From Streptomyces sp. 378 (lineage in GTDB: Bacteria; Actinomycetota; Actinomycetes; Streptomycetales; Streptomycetaceae), in NCBI RefSeq assembly GCF_030124145.1, contig NZ_JASKMS010000008.1, forward strand, positions 124,001-188,000: a DNA stretch of 64,000 nt. Direction: 5' to 3'. The notes beneath the pieces are model-generated. The model did no database searches, was not told the origin of the DNA, and saw only the letters and a list, made by a program, of their open reading frames with translations. Numbering within the stretch: the stretch's first letter is position 1; every line of letters begins with the position of its first letter. The position numbers and the translations under genes were made by a program. Of this stretch, positions 54,559 to 63,400 are shown in pieces.

Positions 54559-55887
54559 GTGAGCCCTGAAACGGTGGTCACGCATTTCCTGTTCGCCTCC
54601 GCCCTGATCCTTGCGGTCGGCCATGGCGCCGGCTGGCTGGCCCAGCGGCTGAAGCAGCCGTACATCGTGGGTCAGCTGGCGGCGGGCATCGCCCTCGGCC
54701 CCTCGCTGCTCGGCAGCACGGCGCCGGATGCCTACACCGTGCTGTTCCCCCGGGAGATCAGCACCGCGCTGACCGGGCTCGCGCAGTTCGCCCTGGTGGT
54801 CTTCCTGTTCGCGGTGGGGTACGAGCTGGATCCGACGGTCCTGGGCGACCGGGCGCGCACGGTGGTGACGGTGGCGGTGGCGTCGTTCGTGGTGCCGATG
54901 GCGGTGGGCAGCGGCTGTGCGCTGCTGTTCCGGGGGCAGTTGCGGGAACTGGACATGCCCGCGCCGACGGTCGGCACGGTGCTGTTCGCGGGGGTGGCTC
55001 TGTCGATAACGGCCGTACCCGTGCTGACGGCCATCGTGCGGGAGAACAACCTGGCCGACACGGTGCCGGGGATCCTCGCGGTGTCCGCGGCCGGGCTGCT
55101 CGATGTGATCGGGTGGACGGTGCTGGCCGGGACGATGCTGGACAGCGACAGCGGTGAGCCCGCCCTGGGCTGGCCGGGGCGGGCGCTCATCGCGGCCGTG
55201 TTCGCGGTGCTCATGCTGCTGGCGGCCCGGCCGGTGCTGCGCAGACTGCTGTGGCGCACCCGGATGGAGCCCTCGCTGCGGCTGGCACTGCTCATCGGCT
55301 TCGCCTGCGCCTCGGCGTCCGTGACCCAGTTCCTCGGGCTGCACGCCCTCTGCGGTGCGCTCCTCGCCGGCATCGTCTGCCCGCGCGAGGACGACGGCAC
55401 CCTCGACCCGGATCTGCTGCGACCGCTGCACGTCGTCAGCTCACTGCTGGTGCCGTACTTCTTCGTCTTCTCGGGGCAGTCCGTCGCGCTGAACAACATG
55501 GACACCACCGGATGGCTCACCCTGCTGGTGGTGACGGTGCTGGCGGTCCTCACGAAGGTCGGCAGCGGCACGGTGGCGGCCCGGCTGGGCGGGCTGGACC
55601 GGGACGACGCGCGCACGGTCGGCGTCCTGCTGAGCGCCCGCGGGCTGACGGAACTGATCGCGCTCAACGCGGGTCTCCAGGCGGGCCTGCTGAGCAAGCC
55701 GCTCTACACGGTGCTGGTCTTCATGGCCCTCGCCACCACCCTGCTCACCCAGCCCCTGCTGCACCTGGTCCGCCGCCTTGCGGACCACGAGCCGACCCGC
55801 GCCCCGGGACGCGCCGAAGCGGTCCCCGCGCACGGCCCTGGCCCGGTTGACGGTGCGCCCACCACGCCGGTGGCGGACGCGGGCTGA
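54559..55887 (+). CDS. Cation/proton antiporter, CPA2 family
   Basis: This 442-aa protein starts at GTG 54559 and has ~12 membrane segments. It shows LKQPYIVGQLAAGIALGPSLLG, then FALVVFLFAVGYELDPTVLG, VALSITAVPVLTAIVRE, FLGLHALCGALLAGIVCPRED and VGVLLSARGLTELIALNAGL, the Na+/H+ exchanger (KefB-like) layout without a TrkA/RCK domain. Its short Pro/Ala tail is disordered. It is the only plus-strand gene between the two minus-strand runs of the conflict-type island. Confidence 0.9.
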   Translation: MSPETVVTHFLFASALILAVGHGAGWLAQRLKQPYIVGQLAAGIALGPSLLGSTAPDAYTVLFPREISTALTGLAQFALVVFLFAVGYELDPTVLGDRARTVVTVAVASFVVPMAVGSGCALLFRGQLRELDMPAPTVGTVLFAGVALSITAVPVLTAIVRENNLADTVPGILAVSAAGLLDVIGWTVLAGTMLDSDSGEPALGWPGRALIAAVFAVLMLLAARPVLRRLLWRTRMEPSLRLALLIGFACASASVTQFLGLHALCGALLAGIVCPREDDGTLDPDLLRPLHVVSSLLVPYFFVFSGQSVALNNMDTTGWLTLLVVTVLAVLTKVGSGTVAARLGGLDRDDARTVGVLLSARGLTELIALNAGLQAGLLSKPLYTVLVFMALATTLLTQPLLHLVRRLADHEPTRAPGRAEAVPAHGPGPVDGAPTTPVADAG

Positions 55888-55891
55888 CCGT

Positions 55892-55917
55892 CCGGGGTGG
55901 CGTGAGCGCCACCCCGG
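55892..55917. terminator. Strong bidirectional terminator
   Basis: The perfect 11-bp arms CCGGGGTGGCG and CGCCACCCCGG around TGAG, between the antiporter gene and the convergent NB-ARC gene. Confidence 0.85.
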
Positions 55918-55929
55918 CGAGCACGCCCG

Positions 55930-58900
55930 CTACAGCGGCATCGGCGCCATGTCGCACTCGATCCGGCGGCGTTGCCGGGCCGCGAGCAGCCACGGGTGGT
56001 CGGCACGCACCACGCGGGCGAACCCGTCCGTCGCCCCGCGCTGGAGCTCGTCGGCCTCCGCTCCGCGTCCCAGACCCCGCAGGTCGAGCCCGAGGTTCGC
56101 CATGCAGGAGAACGTCAGCGGGTGCTCCTCGCCCGCGACCTCGGCGAGCAGCGCCAGATTGGCCTGATCCAGCTCGTGCGCCCGTTCGAAGTCGACCCGC
56201 GCGTACGCCGTGTTGGCCTGCCCGATGGCCACCGTCAGGGTGGTGACGTGCCGGGAGCCCACCCGTTCGGCCAGCCGGCTCGCCGCGTCGTCCTCCAGTT
56301 CCTGGGCCTGCTCCAGGGCGCCCTGCGCGCGCAGTGTGGCGGCCAGGTTCGCCTTGGTCAGCAAGGTGTACGCGTGGTCCGGACCGAGACGCTGCTCGAA
56401 CCGCCGCAGCGTCACCTCCGCCAGCTCGCGGGAGCTGTCGAGATCACCGGCCAGCCGCTGGTCGACGGAGACGTTGGTGGCCGAGGACATGGCGTCGAAG
56501 TGGTCCGGGCCGTAGCGGGCGATGAAGCGCCGCAGGGTCTCCTCCGCGAGTTTGGCGGCCTCCGCGTGTGCCCCGTCGCGGCGTCGGCAGATCGCGAGGT
56601 TTCTGGCGACCCGCAGGGTCAGGGGGTGCTCCTCGCCGAGTTCGCTGCGCGCCCTGCGGTACGCGTCCTCCTGGAAGTCGCGGGCGCCGGGGTAGTCACC
56701 GCTCTCGCGCATGTCGATGGAGAGCGCGTTGAGGGTGTTGAGGGTGAAGAAGCTGGCCGGGCCGAACAGCAGCTCACGCTGCTGGGCGTTCTCCTGGTCG
56801 AGCGGCAGCGCCTCCTTGAACCGGCCGCACAGCCGCAGCGCCACGCCCCAGGCGTGGGTGGCGCGCAGTGTCATCGGATCGTCCGGCCCGAACAGGGACC
56901 GGGCCAGCTCGGTGGCCTCCTGCGTCAGGGCCCGGGCTTCCTCGAACCGGCCCTGGTAGCCGTGGGCGTCGGCCATCTCGCACAGCGAGTCGATCAGGTT
57001 CTCCGGGTCGACCTCGGTCCTGCGGGAGATCTCCAGGGCCTTCTCGGTGAGCGGAATGGACTCGGGGACCTGGCCGATCTGCCGCAGCAGGAACCCGAGG
57101 CTCTTCATCATCCGCAGGACGTTGACGTCCTCCTCGCCCGACGCCGCGAGCCAGGCGCTCCAGGCCTGGCGGGCGAAGCCGGCGGCGCCGACGTGGTCTC
57201 CCCAGTAGTAGAGGAACCACACGGTGTCGAAGACCAGCTCCCGCACATAGGTGTCGGTGCTGCTCACGGCCTGGGAGGTGAGCACGTGCGGCAACAGGGC
57301 CTGGTAGGCACGCCATTCCAGCGACGAGCCGTAGGGGCCCGGCTTGGCGGCCGAGAGGAGTTGATGCGCGGCGTCCCGCATCCGCTCCCGTTCCTCGGCG
57401 CTCAGCTTGGCCAGGAGCACGGTCTGGAGCAGGCGGTGCATCTGGAGGGTGTCGGACCGTGGGTCGACCTTGACCAGGGAGAACTGGCTGAGGTCACGGA
57501 CGGCGCGGTTCAGTTTGATCGACTCGCGCAGCAGGGGGTCGACCTCGGGCGTGACGTTGACGCCGCGGCTGCCGCGCAGCATCGCCCGGGGAATGGGCTC
57601 GGGCGCCATGCTGGCGCAGATGTCGAGCAGTTGCCGCGCGCCCGGGTTGTTCTCCTTGATCCGCTCCAGCGAGATGTCCCAGGCGGCCGCGACGGAGACC
57701 GGGTAGTCGGGGGCCGGGTCGAGCTCGAGGATCTCGGGGCTGCGTTCGGCGAGCAGATCGAGGTACTCGTCGACCTGCATGCCCGTGACCGCTCGCCACG
57801 CTCCCGCCTGCTCGACCGCGAGCGGCAGGTCGCCCAGCGCCTCCGCGAGCCGGTCGGCGTCCTCGAAGGACAGGTCGGGCGACCGCTTCTGGAGGAGTTC
57901 GACCGATTCCTCGCGCTCGAACACGTTGACGGGCAACGACGTGGCCACCCTCTCCCACGCACGGTTCCGGGACGTGACGATGACCTTGCCCGGGCCGTTG
58001 GTCGGGAAGAACCGGCGGACCGCCTCGACGTCTTCGGCGTTGTCGAAGACCAGCAGCCAGTTGTCGTAGGGCGCCCCGGTGCGCAGGGCCTCCAGCACGG
58101 CCGGGACGGCGGTGTTGGCCGCGGGGGCGCCGAGGTCCTGCGTGGGAGCGACGCCCAGCTGCGCCGCCAGCTGGGCCAGTGCGGCGAGGATGAGGCTCTC
58201 GCGCTCGGCGGGGATCCAGCAGATCACCCGGTAGTCGTGCTGGTGGGTGTAGACGTACTCCAGTGCCAGCTGCGACTTGCCGACGCCGCCGAGCCCGTGC
58301 AGGGCATTGGGCAGCACCGCCGCCGTGTCCTGCGCCCCGAGCTGCTCCTCCACGGCACTCAGCAGCGCCTGCCGGCCGACGAACGAGGTGTTCCGCAGGG
58401 GAACGTTCACCAGGAGGGCGGGCGCTGACGAGGTCGTCATGGTGCTCGGCATGGGGGGCTCAGCCTCCGGGGGTTCTTGAGGGGTGACATCGGATACCAG
58501 GGGTGGCACGGGGGGTTCTCCAGGTTCGTTGGGGTCGTTCGACGGTGGCAGACTTCCCGATCCGTCCGACAATCCCCCACGATCCGCTTGGTTCACCTCA
58601 GAGAGTGCAGTCCCGGACATTCCCGGACTCACTCGTTCGGTGGCACCGGGCCCGCGGGCCCGGGGCGGTCCGGGCTCGATCCGGCGGGCCCGCTCGGAGT
58701 ACGGCCCGGAGAGCGCGCGCATCACGGCCAGCTCGCTGCGCACCCAGCCCCGCTCGGCCGCGTCCGGCAGCGTCGCCCCCATCGGATCGCGCAGGGCGGC
58801 GCGCAGCGCGACGCCCCGGGCGCCCGCGGCGGGCAGCTCGCCCACCACGCTGACGGTGTGGGCGAGTTGGCTGCGGGTGGTGGTGGCGAGCAGTTCCTCG

Positions 58901-60492
58901 CGGACCCCGTCGGCGAACTCGGGGTGCCCCTGGCCGTCGCTGTCCCAGTCGATCAGCCCGCCCATCAGGATCTCGGCCAGGTGGTCCGGACCGGTCTCCG
59001 GCATGGTGCGCCGCCGCAACTGCTCCACGAGGTCGAAGTCGAAGGGGATCGCGGCCAGTTGGGTGGCCAGCCGCCGTGCGGCCGGGGTGGCGAGCGTGAA
59101 GAAGCGACGCACGGCGGCCTTGGCGGCGCGAGGGAAGCGCGGGGCACGCAGTCCCGGCGCGGGCGAGCCCTTGGTGAGGGTGCCGGCCAGGACGACCGGC
59201 AGGGCGCGGCGCACTCCGCGCTCCCCCGTGACGAGATCGGCCCAGGCGGCGAGGGAGCCGGGCTTCAGGGAGAGCACCGGCACCGGCACGAAGCCGTCAC
59301 CCGCGTCGGGCAGCGGTCGCAAGGGGTCGGGGCCACCGGGCGGCGCCCAGTGTTCGAGTCCGTCGTTGGCGACGCCGAAGCCGCCGGCCTCCAGAACGGC
59401 CGGGTGGGGGTAGAGCGAGGTGCGGTGGCGCAGATGCGGCGGCAGGAGGTGCACCAGCGCCGTGGGGCCGGCATGGGCGAGCCGGCCGAGCAGGTCGTCG
59501 GCGGCGGGCGCGGCCCAGCCGTGGGCGAGTCCGTCGGTGACGACGAGGAAGACACGGCCGCCGCGTCCGTCGAGCAGTTCGGCCGGGTCGGCGGCGGCCC
59601 GGCCGGTGGACCAGCGCAGGGTGGCGGTCCCGGTGCGCGGCAGACGCACCCGGACCGTGCGGACGGCCCGGAAGGCGCCGCTGTGTTCGGCGGCCTGGGC
59701 GAGACGGGCGGTGGACTCCTCCCAGATGCGCAGGGTCGGCGCGTCGTCGACGAGGACGACCAGGTCGAAGGCGGCCGCCCGGGCGGGCCTCACGAAGGGC
59801 ATCCACATGCCGTCGACGACGCCCTGCTCGGCGGTGGTCTCCTCGTCGAGCTCCAGCGCTTCGTGGGAGGGCACGCGCCGGGCCAGCTGGTGCAGGGCAC
59901 GGGCGAACAGGGCGGTGGTACGCCCCGGGGCCTGCCCGGTGCGGTCGTCGGCGGGCAGCAGCGGCTGTCCCAGGCGCAGGGTGAAACGGCCCTCGGCGTC
60001 GGGTAACAGGCGGGCCGCGCCGGCCGGTTCCGCGGGCAGGGCGGGACCGGCGGCCCACGGCGGCGGGCGGTCGCCGGGTGCGTTCGGAGGAGCCGGGGCG
60101 GCGGGGGCCTGCGGGGGGCGTACGGCGTCGGGGTCCGGGTCGGCGGGGCCGCGCCCGGCGGGCGGGGGCGGGTCCGGTCGGCCCGCTTGGTCCGGGCCCT
60201 CCGCGTCCCGGGATGGTGCGGGGGGCGGGGCCGGAGGTGTCGCCCGACGGCCCGGCAGGAGCTCCGGGCCGGAGGGGGTGGGCCCGCCGTGGCGGTTCCA
60301 GTACGCGGCGAGCCAGACCGCGTCGGCGAGGTCCTGCCAGCGCGGGACGGGCGCCTCCGGGGCGTCCGGGACCGCCGCTCCGTGCTCTGCCGCCTGGTCG
60401 GCGGACTCGGGGAACGCCGAAGGGGGCGACGACCCCGAAACGGGAAATCCGTCGCCGAGCCCGGATGCGTGCTCCCTGGGATAGCCCTTCAT
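55930..60492 (-). CDS. SAV_2336/NB-ARC/TPR STAND ATPase, FxSxx-system-type NLR-like protein
   Basis: This 1520-aa multidomain protein starts with an SAV_2336-type region (residues ~50-610, e.g. DLADAVWLAAYWNRHGGPTP and FDLVVLVDDAPTLRIWEEST, vWA-like). A disordered linker with Pro/Glu follows, then an NB-ARC ATPase. The ATPase has Walker A GLGGVGKSQLALEY near residue 735, Walker B NWLLVFDNAED, sensor VIVTSRNRAW and LGDLPLAVEQAG. About ten tetratricopeptide repeats (e.g. EKALEISRRTEVDPENLIDS, EATELARSLFGPDDPMTLRA) occupy ~1120-1500. The same architecture occurs as the TPR protein of FxSxx-COOH systems. It should sense a trigger through the TPRs and oligomerise with ATP. It directly follows the MoxR gene (TGAATG). 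Confidence 0.88.
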   Translation of the reverse strand: MKGYPREHASGLGDGFPVSGSSPPSAFPESADQAAEHGAAVPDAPEAPVPRWQDLADAVWLAAYWNRHGGPTPSGPELLPGRRATPPAPPPAPSRDAEGPDQAGRPDPPPPAGRGPADPDPDAVRPPQAPAAPAPPNAPGDRPPPWAAGPALPAEPAGAARLLPDAEGRFTLRLGQPLLPADDRTGQAPGRTTALFARALHQLARRVPSHEALELDEETTAEQGVVDGMWMPFVRPARAAAFDLVVLVDDAPTLRIWEESTARLAQAAEHSGAFRAVRTVRVRLPRTGTATLRWSTGRAAADPAELLDGRGGRVFLVVTDGLAHGWAAPAADDLLGRLAHAGPTALVHLLPPHLRHRTSLYPHPAVLEAGGFGVANDGLEHWAPPGGPDPLRPLPDAGDGFVPVPVLSLKPGSLAAWADLVTGERGVRRALPVVLAGTLTKGSPAPGLRAPRFPRAAKAAVRRFFTLATPAARRLATQLAAIPFDFDLVEQLRRRTMPETGPDHLAEILMGGLIDWDSDGQGHPEFADGVREELLATTTRSQLAHTVSVVGELPAAGARGVALRAALRDPMGATLPDAAERGWVRSELAVMRALSGPYSERARRIEPGPPRARGPGATERVSPGMSGTALSEVNQADRGGLSDGSGSLPPSNDPNEPGEPPVPPLVSDVTPQEPPEAEPPMPSTMTTSSAPALLVNVPLRNTSFVGRQALLSAVEEQLGAQDTAAVLPNALHGLGGVGKSQLALEYVYTHQHDYRVICWIPAERESLILAALAQLAAQLGVAPTQDLGAPAANTAVPAVLEALRTGAPYDNWLLVFDNAEDVEAVRRFFPTNGPGKVIVTSRNRAWERVATSLPVNVFEREESVELLQKRSPDLSFEDADRLAEALGDLPLAVEQAGAWRAVTGMQVDEYLDLLAERSPEILELDPAPDYPVSVAAAWDISLERIKENNPGARQLLDICASMAPEPIPRAMLRGSRGVNVTPEVDPLLRESIKLNRAVRDLSQFSLVKVDPRSDTLQMHRLLQTVLLAKLSAEERERMRDAAHQLLSAAKPGPYGSSLEWRAYQALLPHVLTSQAVSSTDTYVRELVFDTVWFLYYWGDHVGAAGFARQAWSAWLAASGEEDVNVLRMMKSLGFLLRQIGQVPESIPLTEKALEISRRTEVDPENLIDSLCEMADAHGYQGRFEEARALTQEATELARSLFGPDDPMTLRATHAWGVALRLCGRFKEALPLDQENAQQRELLFGPASFFTLNTLNALSIDMRESGDYPGARDFQEDAYRRARSELGEEHPLTLRVARNLAICRRRDGAHAEAAKLAEETLRRFIARYGPDHFDAMSSATNVSVDQRLAGDLDSSRELAEVTLRRFEQRLGPDHAYTLLTKANLAATLRAQGALEQAQELEDDAASRLAERVGSRHVTTLTVAIGQANTAYARVDFERAHELDQANLALLAEVAGEEHPLTFSCMANLGLDLRGLGRGAEADELQRGATDGFARVVRADHPWLLAARQRRRIECDMAPMPL

Positions 60493-61590
60493 TCAGCGGC
60501 CCTTCGCGAGGTCGCGCAGGAGCATTTCCACGAGCTTACGCCCGTCACCATCCGCCTGGAAACCACCCGTGGTAGTCATATGGACAGCGCTGAGTAGCTG
60601 GTCCAGGGAGTGGGTTCCGCCGGACTGGACACGCTGGACGAACAGGTCGACCAGGTCTTCGGTGCCCTGCGGACGGCTTCCGAGGTGCCCTTCGACCATG
60701 GCCAGGAGCTGCTCCCGGCTGGGGGTGCGCATCTCCAGCGGCAGACAGCGCCGACGGAAGGCCGCGGGGAACTCCCGCTCCCCGTTGCTGGTGATCACCA
60801 CGACCGGGAACTCCCGGCACTCGACCCGCCCGTCGCCGACATCGGCGCGGCCCCCGGGGTCACTGGTGTGGACGCTCGCGGTGTCCGCGGCGTCGCGCAC
60901 CAGCTCGGGGACGTCATAGCTTCCGTTCTCCAGGACGTGCAACAGGTCGTTCGGCAGGTCGATGTCGCTCTTGTCGAGCTCGTCGACGAGAAGCACCCGG
61001 GGACGATCGTAGGGCAGCAGCGCGGTCCCCAGGGGGCCCAGCGTGATGAAGTCACCCAGAAGCGGGGGAAGTTGACGAGGTTTTTGAGAATCCGCCGTGT
61101 TGACGTCCGTGGCTTGGCCGGCATCGTCCGGATCCGGGTCCCACGCCGCCGCGTGCCGCAGTCCGGCCCGCCAGGCGGCGATGGCCTGGGCCCGGCCCAT
61201 GGCGTCGTGGGCGTAGAGGCCGTCGCGCAGGGTGGTGCGGCTGACGATGTTCCACTCCAGGACCCGGCCCAGGTCCAGCTCACGGGAGATGAGGTAGGCG
61301 AGGGTCGACTTGCCGACGCCGGGCGGGCCGGTGATCAGCAGGGGCCGGCGCAGCAGCAGGGCCGCGTTGACGATGTCGATCTCTTCTTCGCCCAGCTGCG
61401 GGGTGACGTCACCCGGGCCCATCCGGCGCAGCGCCGCCTGCGGGTCGGCCGGCGGCACGGGCCGGGGCGGGCCGCCGCGGAACCGGCGCCAGGGCGGCGG
61501 CGCGGGCAGGGCCGGTGGTGCGGCGGGGGCACCGCCCGTGCCGTGGAAGACCCGCCAGCCGTTCGGGGCCGTCTGCTCCTGCGCGCTCAT
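60493..61590 (-). CDS. MoxR-like AAA+ ATPase of a VMAP ternary system
   Basis: ATG 61590 overlaps the upstream stop by 4 nt, giving 365 aa. After a Pro-rich N-terminus (~1-60) comes an AAA+ core: Walker A GPPGVGKST (residues 88-96), Walker B VLLVDELDKSDIDLP (199-213), sensor-1 VVVITSNGEREFP and the arginine finger region AAFRRRCLPLEM. A lid domain follows (HSLDQLLSAVHMTTTGG). A short insertion (DPDDAGQATDVNTADSQKPR) lies between the Walkers. MoxR ATPases with VMAP partners are proposed signal relays that switch effectors. Confidence 0.88.
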   Translation of the reverse strand: MSAQEQTAPNGWRVFHGTGGAPAAPPALPAPPPWRRFRGGPPRPVPPADPQAALRRMGPGDVTPQLGEEEIDIVNAALLLRRPLLITGPPGVGKSTLAYLISRELDLGRVLEWNIVSRTTLRDGLYAHDAMGRAQAIAAWRAGLRHAAAWDPDPDDAGQATDVNTADSQKPRQLPPLLGDFITLGPLGTALLPYDRPRVLLVDELDKSDIDLPNDLLHVLENGSYDVPELVRDAADTASVHTSDPGGRADVGDGRVECREFPVVVITSNGEREFPAAFRRRCLPLEMRTPSREQLLAMVEGHLGSRPQGTEDLVDLFVQRVQSGGTHSLDQLLSAVHMTTTGGFQADGDGRKLVEMLLRDLAKGR

Positions 61591-63137
61591 GCCGGTGCCT
61601 CCTCGCTGGCGAGATCGCCTGGGTCGGTGGGCTGGAAGTCGACGGGACGCGTCGGATCGTCCCAGAGAAAACCGATATGTCTTCCGAGGAGTTCTCCGGG
61701 TCCCCGGCCCTCGCTCTCGGCGTTCCTGCGCAGGAGGTGGACGGCCATGGGGATCCTCGCCGGGGTGGGTGCCGCGGCGAACAGGGCGGTCACCACCTCG
61801 CGGCGCTCTTCGCGGAAGACACCTCTGCGGTCCCAGATCGCGATCCCTATCCCCTCCGCGATGGCGGCCTTGAGGGCCTCGAGTGCCAGGACGTCGGTCG
61901 GGGCGTCGAGCACCACCGCCGTATGCCGTGGTTCCCCGGCGAGGCCGGACTGCCACGCGCCGAGCCGGCCGCCGTCCGGTGCGCGCCAGCCGTGCACCAG
62001 GACGCCGTCCTCGCGCAGGGTTCGCCAGCGTTCCCGCCACTGGTCCCGGACGAGGGCGTCGTCCGTGCGCATCCGCTCCAGACTGCGCAGGTGCACGCCG
62101 TACTTCAGGCTGAGCGGAAGCGGCTGCCCGTCGCCGATCCGGAAGGTCAGACCCGCCACATCGTGGTTGAGAAGGTCGTACGGGAGGACGAACTCGATGT
62201 ACGGCGGTGGCTGCCGCCGTCCACGCGGGTCGGGGTCGCGGGGCGCCGACCAGAGGCGGGCGCCCTGCCGTAACGCGCGCTGGACCGCCGTGCCCAGTTC
62301 GTCGAGGGTGGTCGTGGCGGGTTCACCGGGCTGCGGGTTCCAGTGTCCCGGGACGGTGTTGAGCCAGGGGCGGACGACGATCTCGCCGGTGCCGTCCCGG
62401 GTCGGTTCGACGGCGACCACCAGGCAGCGCGGGATGTCCGGATCGCCCGTCACCGCGCCGCGCGCCGCACGGCGTTCCTCCATCGCCCCGGTCAGACCGG
62501 CGCGCCGCGCCCACTTCTCGGCCCAGCCGGCGAGCGCGGCGCGGTGCGTGGGAGTGGCGGCGAGCCGGGCGGCGTGGTCGACGAGGAGGACGGCCGGGGG
62601 CAGCCCGTCCGGCTGGACGTTCCAGTCGAGGACGTGGGCGAGGAGTTGCTCCGGGGTGAGTCCGGTGGGCAGGTCGAGTCCGTTGAGCTCCTCGACGAGG
62701 GCGTCGCGCAGTCGGGCCGCGGGCAGGTCCCCCTGGGCGAGGAGGGCGCGGGCGCCGGTCTCGTCGTCGCGGGTGAGGGGGCCTCGCAGCGCGGGGGGCG
62801 GGGCGGGCGCGAGCCACTGGTCGAGCAGCTGGTCGAGCTCGTCGCCCGCCAGGTCACCCTCGAGGATCCGCACCACCTCGACCAGTACGCGCTCGCCGCC
62901 GGGCATGTTCAGCGCGGCGCGCACCAGCAGCACCACGTCCTCGCGCAACTTGACGCCACGCAGGTCGATCTGACGCCCCAGCAGGTCTCCGAGGACGACA
63001 CCGAAGTGCAGCCGCCCCTGCGCGTCCTCCATGCAGCCGAGGCCGCACAGGGCGTTGGTGAGCCCCAACAGCAGCCGTAAGCCGTCCCCGCGCCCGGACC
63101 CGCCCTCGGGTTCGCCGAGCCCCGCCTGTGTCTCCAC
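61587..63137 (-). CDS. VMAP-family protein with N-terminal effector-associated domain
   Basis: This 516-aa protein starts at GTG 63137 (GGGGGAAAG upstream). The N-terminal ~95 residues are an EAD-like helical domain (LTNALCGLGCMEDAQGRLHF, then LREDVVLLVRAALNMPGGE). The rest resembles the VMAP M and C regions: RCLVVAVEPTRDGTGEIVVRPWLN, then YIEFVLPYDLLNHDVAGLTF with LPLSLKYGVHLRSLERM, and VVLDAPTDVLALEALKAAIAEGIGIAIWDRRG. VMAPs bridge MoxR ATPases and EAD-bearing effectors. It is the first gene of the operon VMAP-MoxR-NB-ARC and could recruit the EAD-tailed caspase encoded at 52138. Confidence 0.8.
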   Translation of the reverse strand: METQAGLGEPEGGSGRGDGLRLLLGLTNALCGLGCMEDAQGRLHFGVVLGDLLGRQIDLRGVKLREDVVLLVRAALNMPGGERVLVEVVRILEGDLAGDELDQLLDQWLAPAPPPALRGPLTRDDETGARALLAQGDLPAARLRDALVEELNGLDLPTGLTPEQLLAHVLDWNVQPDGLPPAVLLVDHAARLAATPTHRAALAGWAEKWARRAGLTGAMEERRAARGAVTGDPDIPRCLVVAVEPTRDGTGEIVVRPWLNTVPGHWNPQPGEPATTTLDELGTAVQRALRQGARLWSAPRDPDPRGRRQPPPYIEFVLPYDLLNHDVAGLTFRIGDGQPLPLSLKYGVHLRSLERMRTDDALVRDQWRERWRTLREDGVLVHGWRAPDGGRLGAWQSGLAGEPRHTAVVLDAPTDVLALEALKAAIAEGIGIAIWDRRGVFREERREVVTALFAAAPTPARIPMAVHLLRRNAESEGRGPGELLGRHIGFLWDDPTRPVDFQPTDPGDLASEEAPA

Positions 63138-63190
63138 CGACTTTCCCCCTGAGCCGGTACACCTGCCTGACCGACCAGCGAAGTTAGCAC

Positions 63191-63208
63191 GGTTACCAGC
63201 GGTTAACC
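63191..63208 (-). promoter_or_regulatory. GGTTA repeats upstream of the VMAP operon
   Basis: GGTTACCAGCGGTTAACC combines two GGTTA direct repeats 10 bp apart with partial dyad symmetry (GGTTA...TAACC), 54 bp before the VMAP start. It is a possible operator. Confidence 0.3.
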
Positions 63209-63292
63209 AGGGACGAATGGGAACGGAAGGGCGACGTCAGGCCAGGAGTGTCCCAGGCGGGACAAGCCTGGCCGAAATCGTGTGGCCTCCGG

Positions 63293-63400
63293 CTCACAGC
63301 CACGAGCCGACCGGCTCTGGGGCCGACCGGCTCACAGCCTCGGGCCGACCGGCTCACACCCTTTGGGCCGACCGGCTCACAGCCTCGGGTCGACCGGCTC
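63293..63400. repeat. Tandem repeats at the 3' end of the Pnkp gene
   Basis: GCCGACCGGCTC (or GTCGACCGGCTC) recurs five times with spacings of 16-23 bp, mostly followed by ACAGCCTCGG. On the minus strand each unit reads GAGCCGGTCGGC...GGCTGTGA. The unit nearest the gene encodes its last residues and stop (EPVDPRL-stop), so the array looks like repeated duplication of the gene's own 3' end. Confidence 0.75.

Noticed and set aside
63293..63400. CRISPR array
   Set aside because: Units are 16-23 bp with no unique spacers and overlap a gene end; no cas genes.
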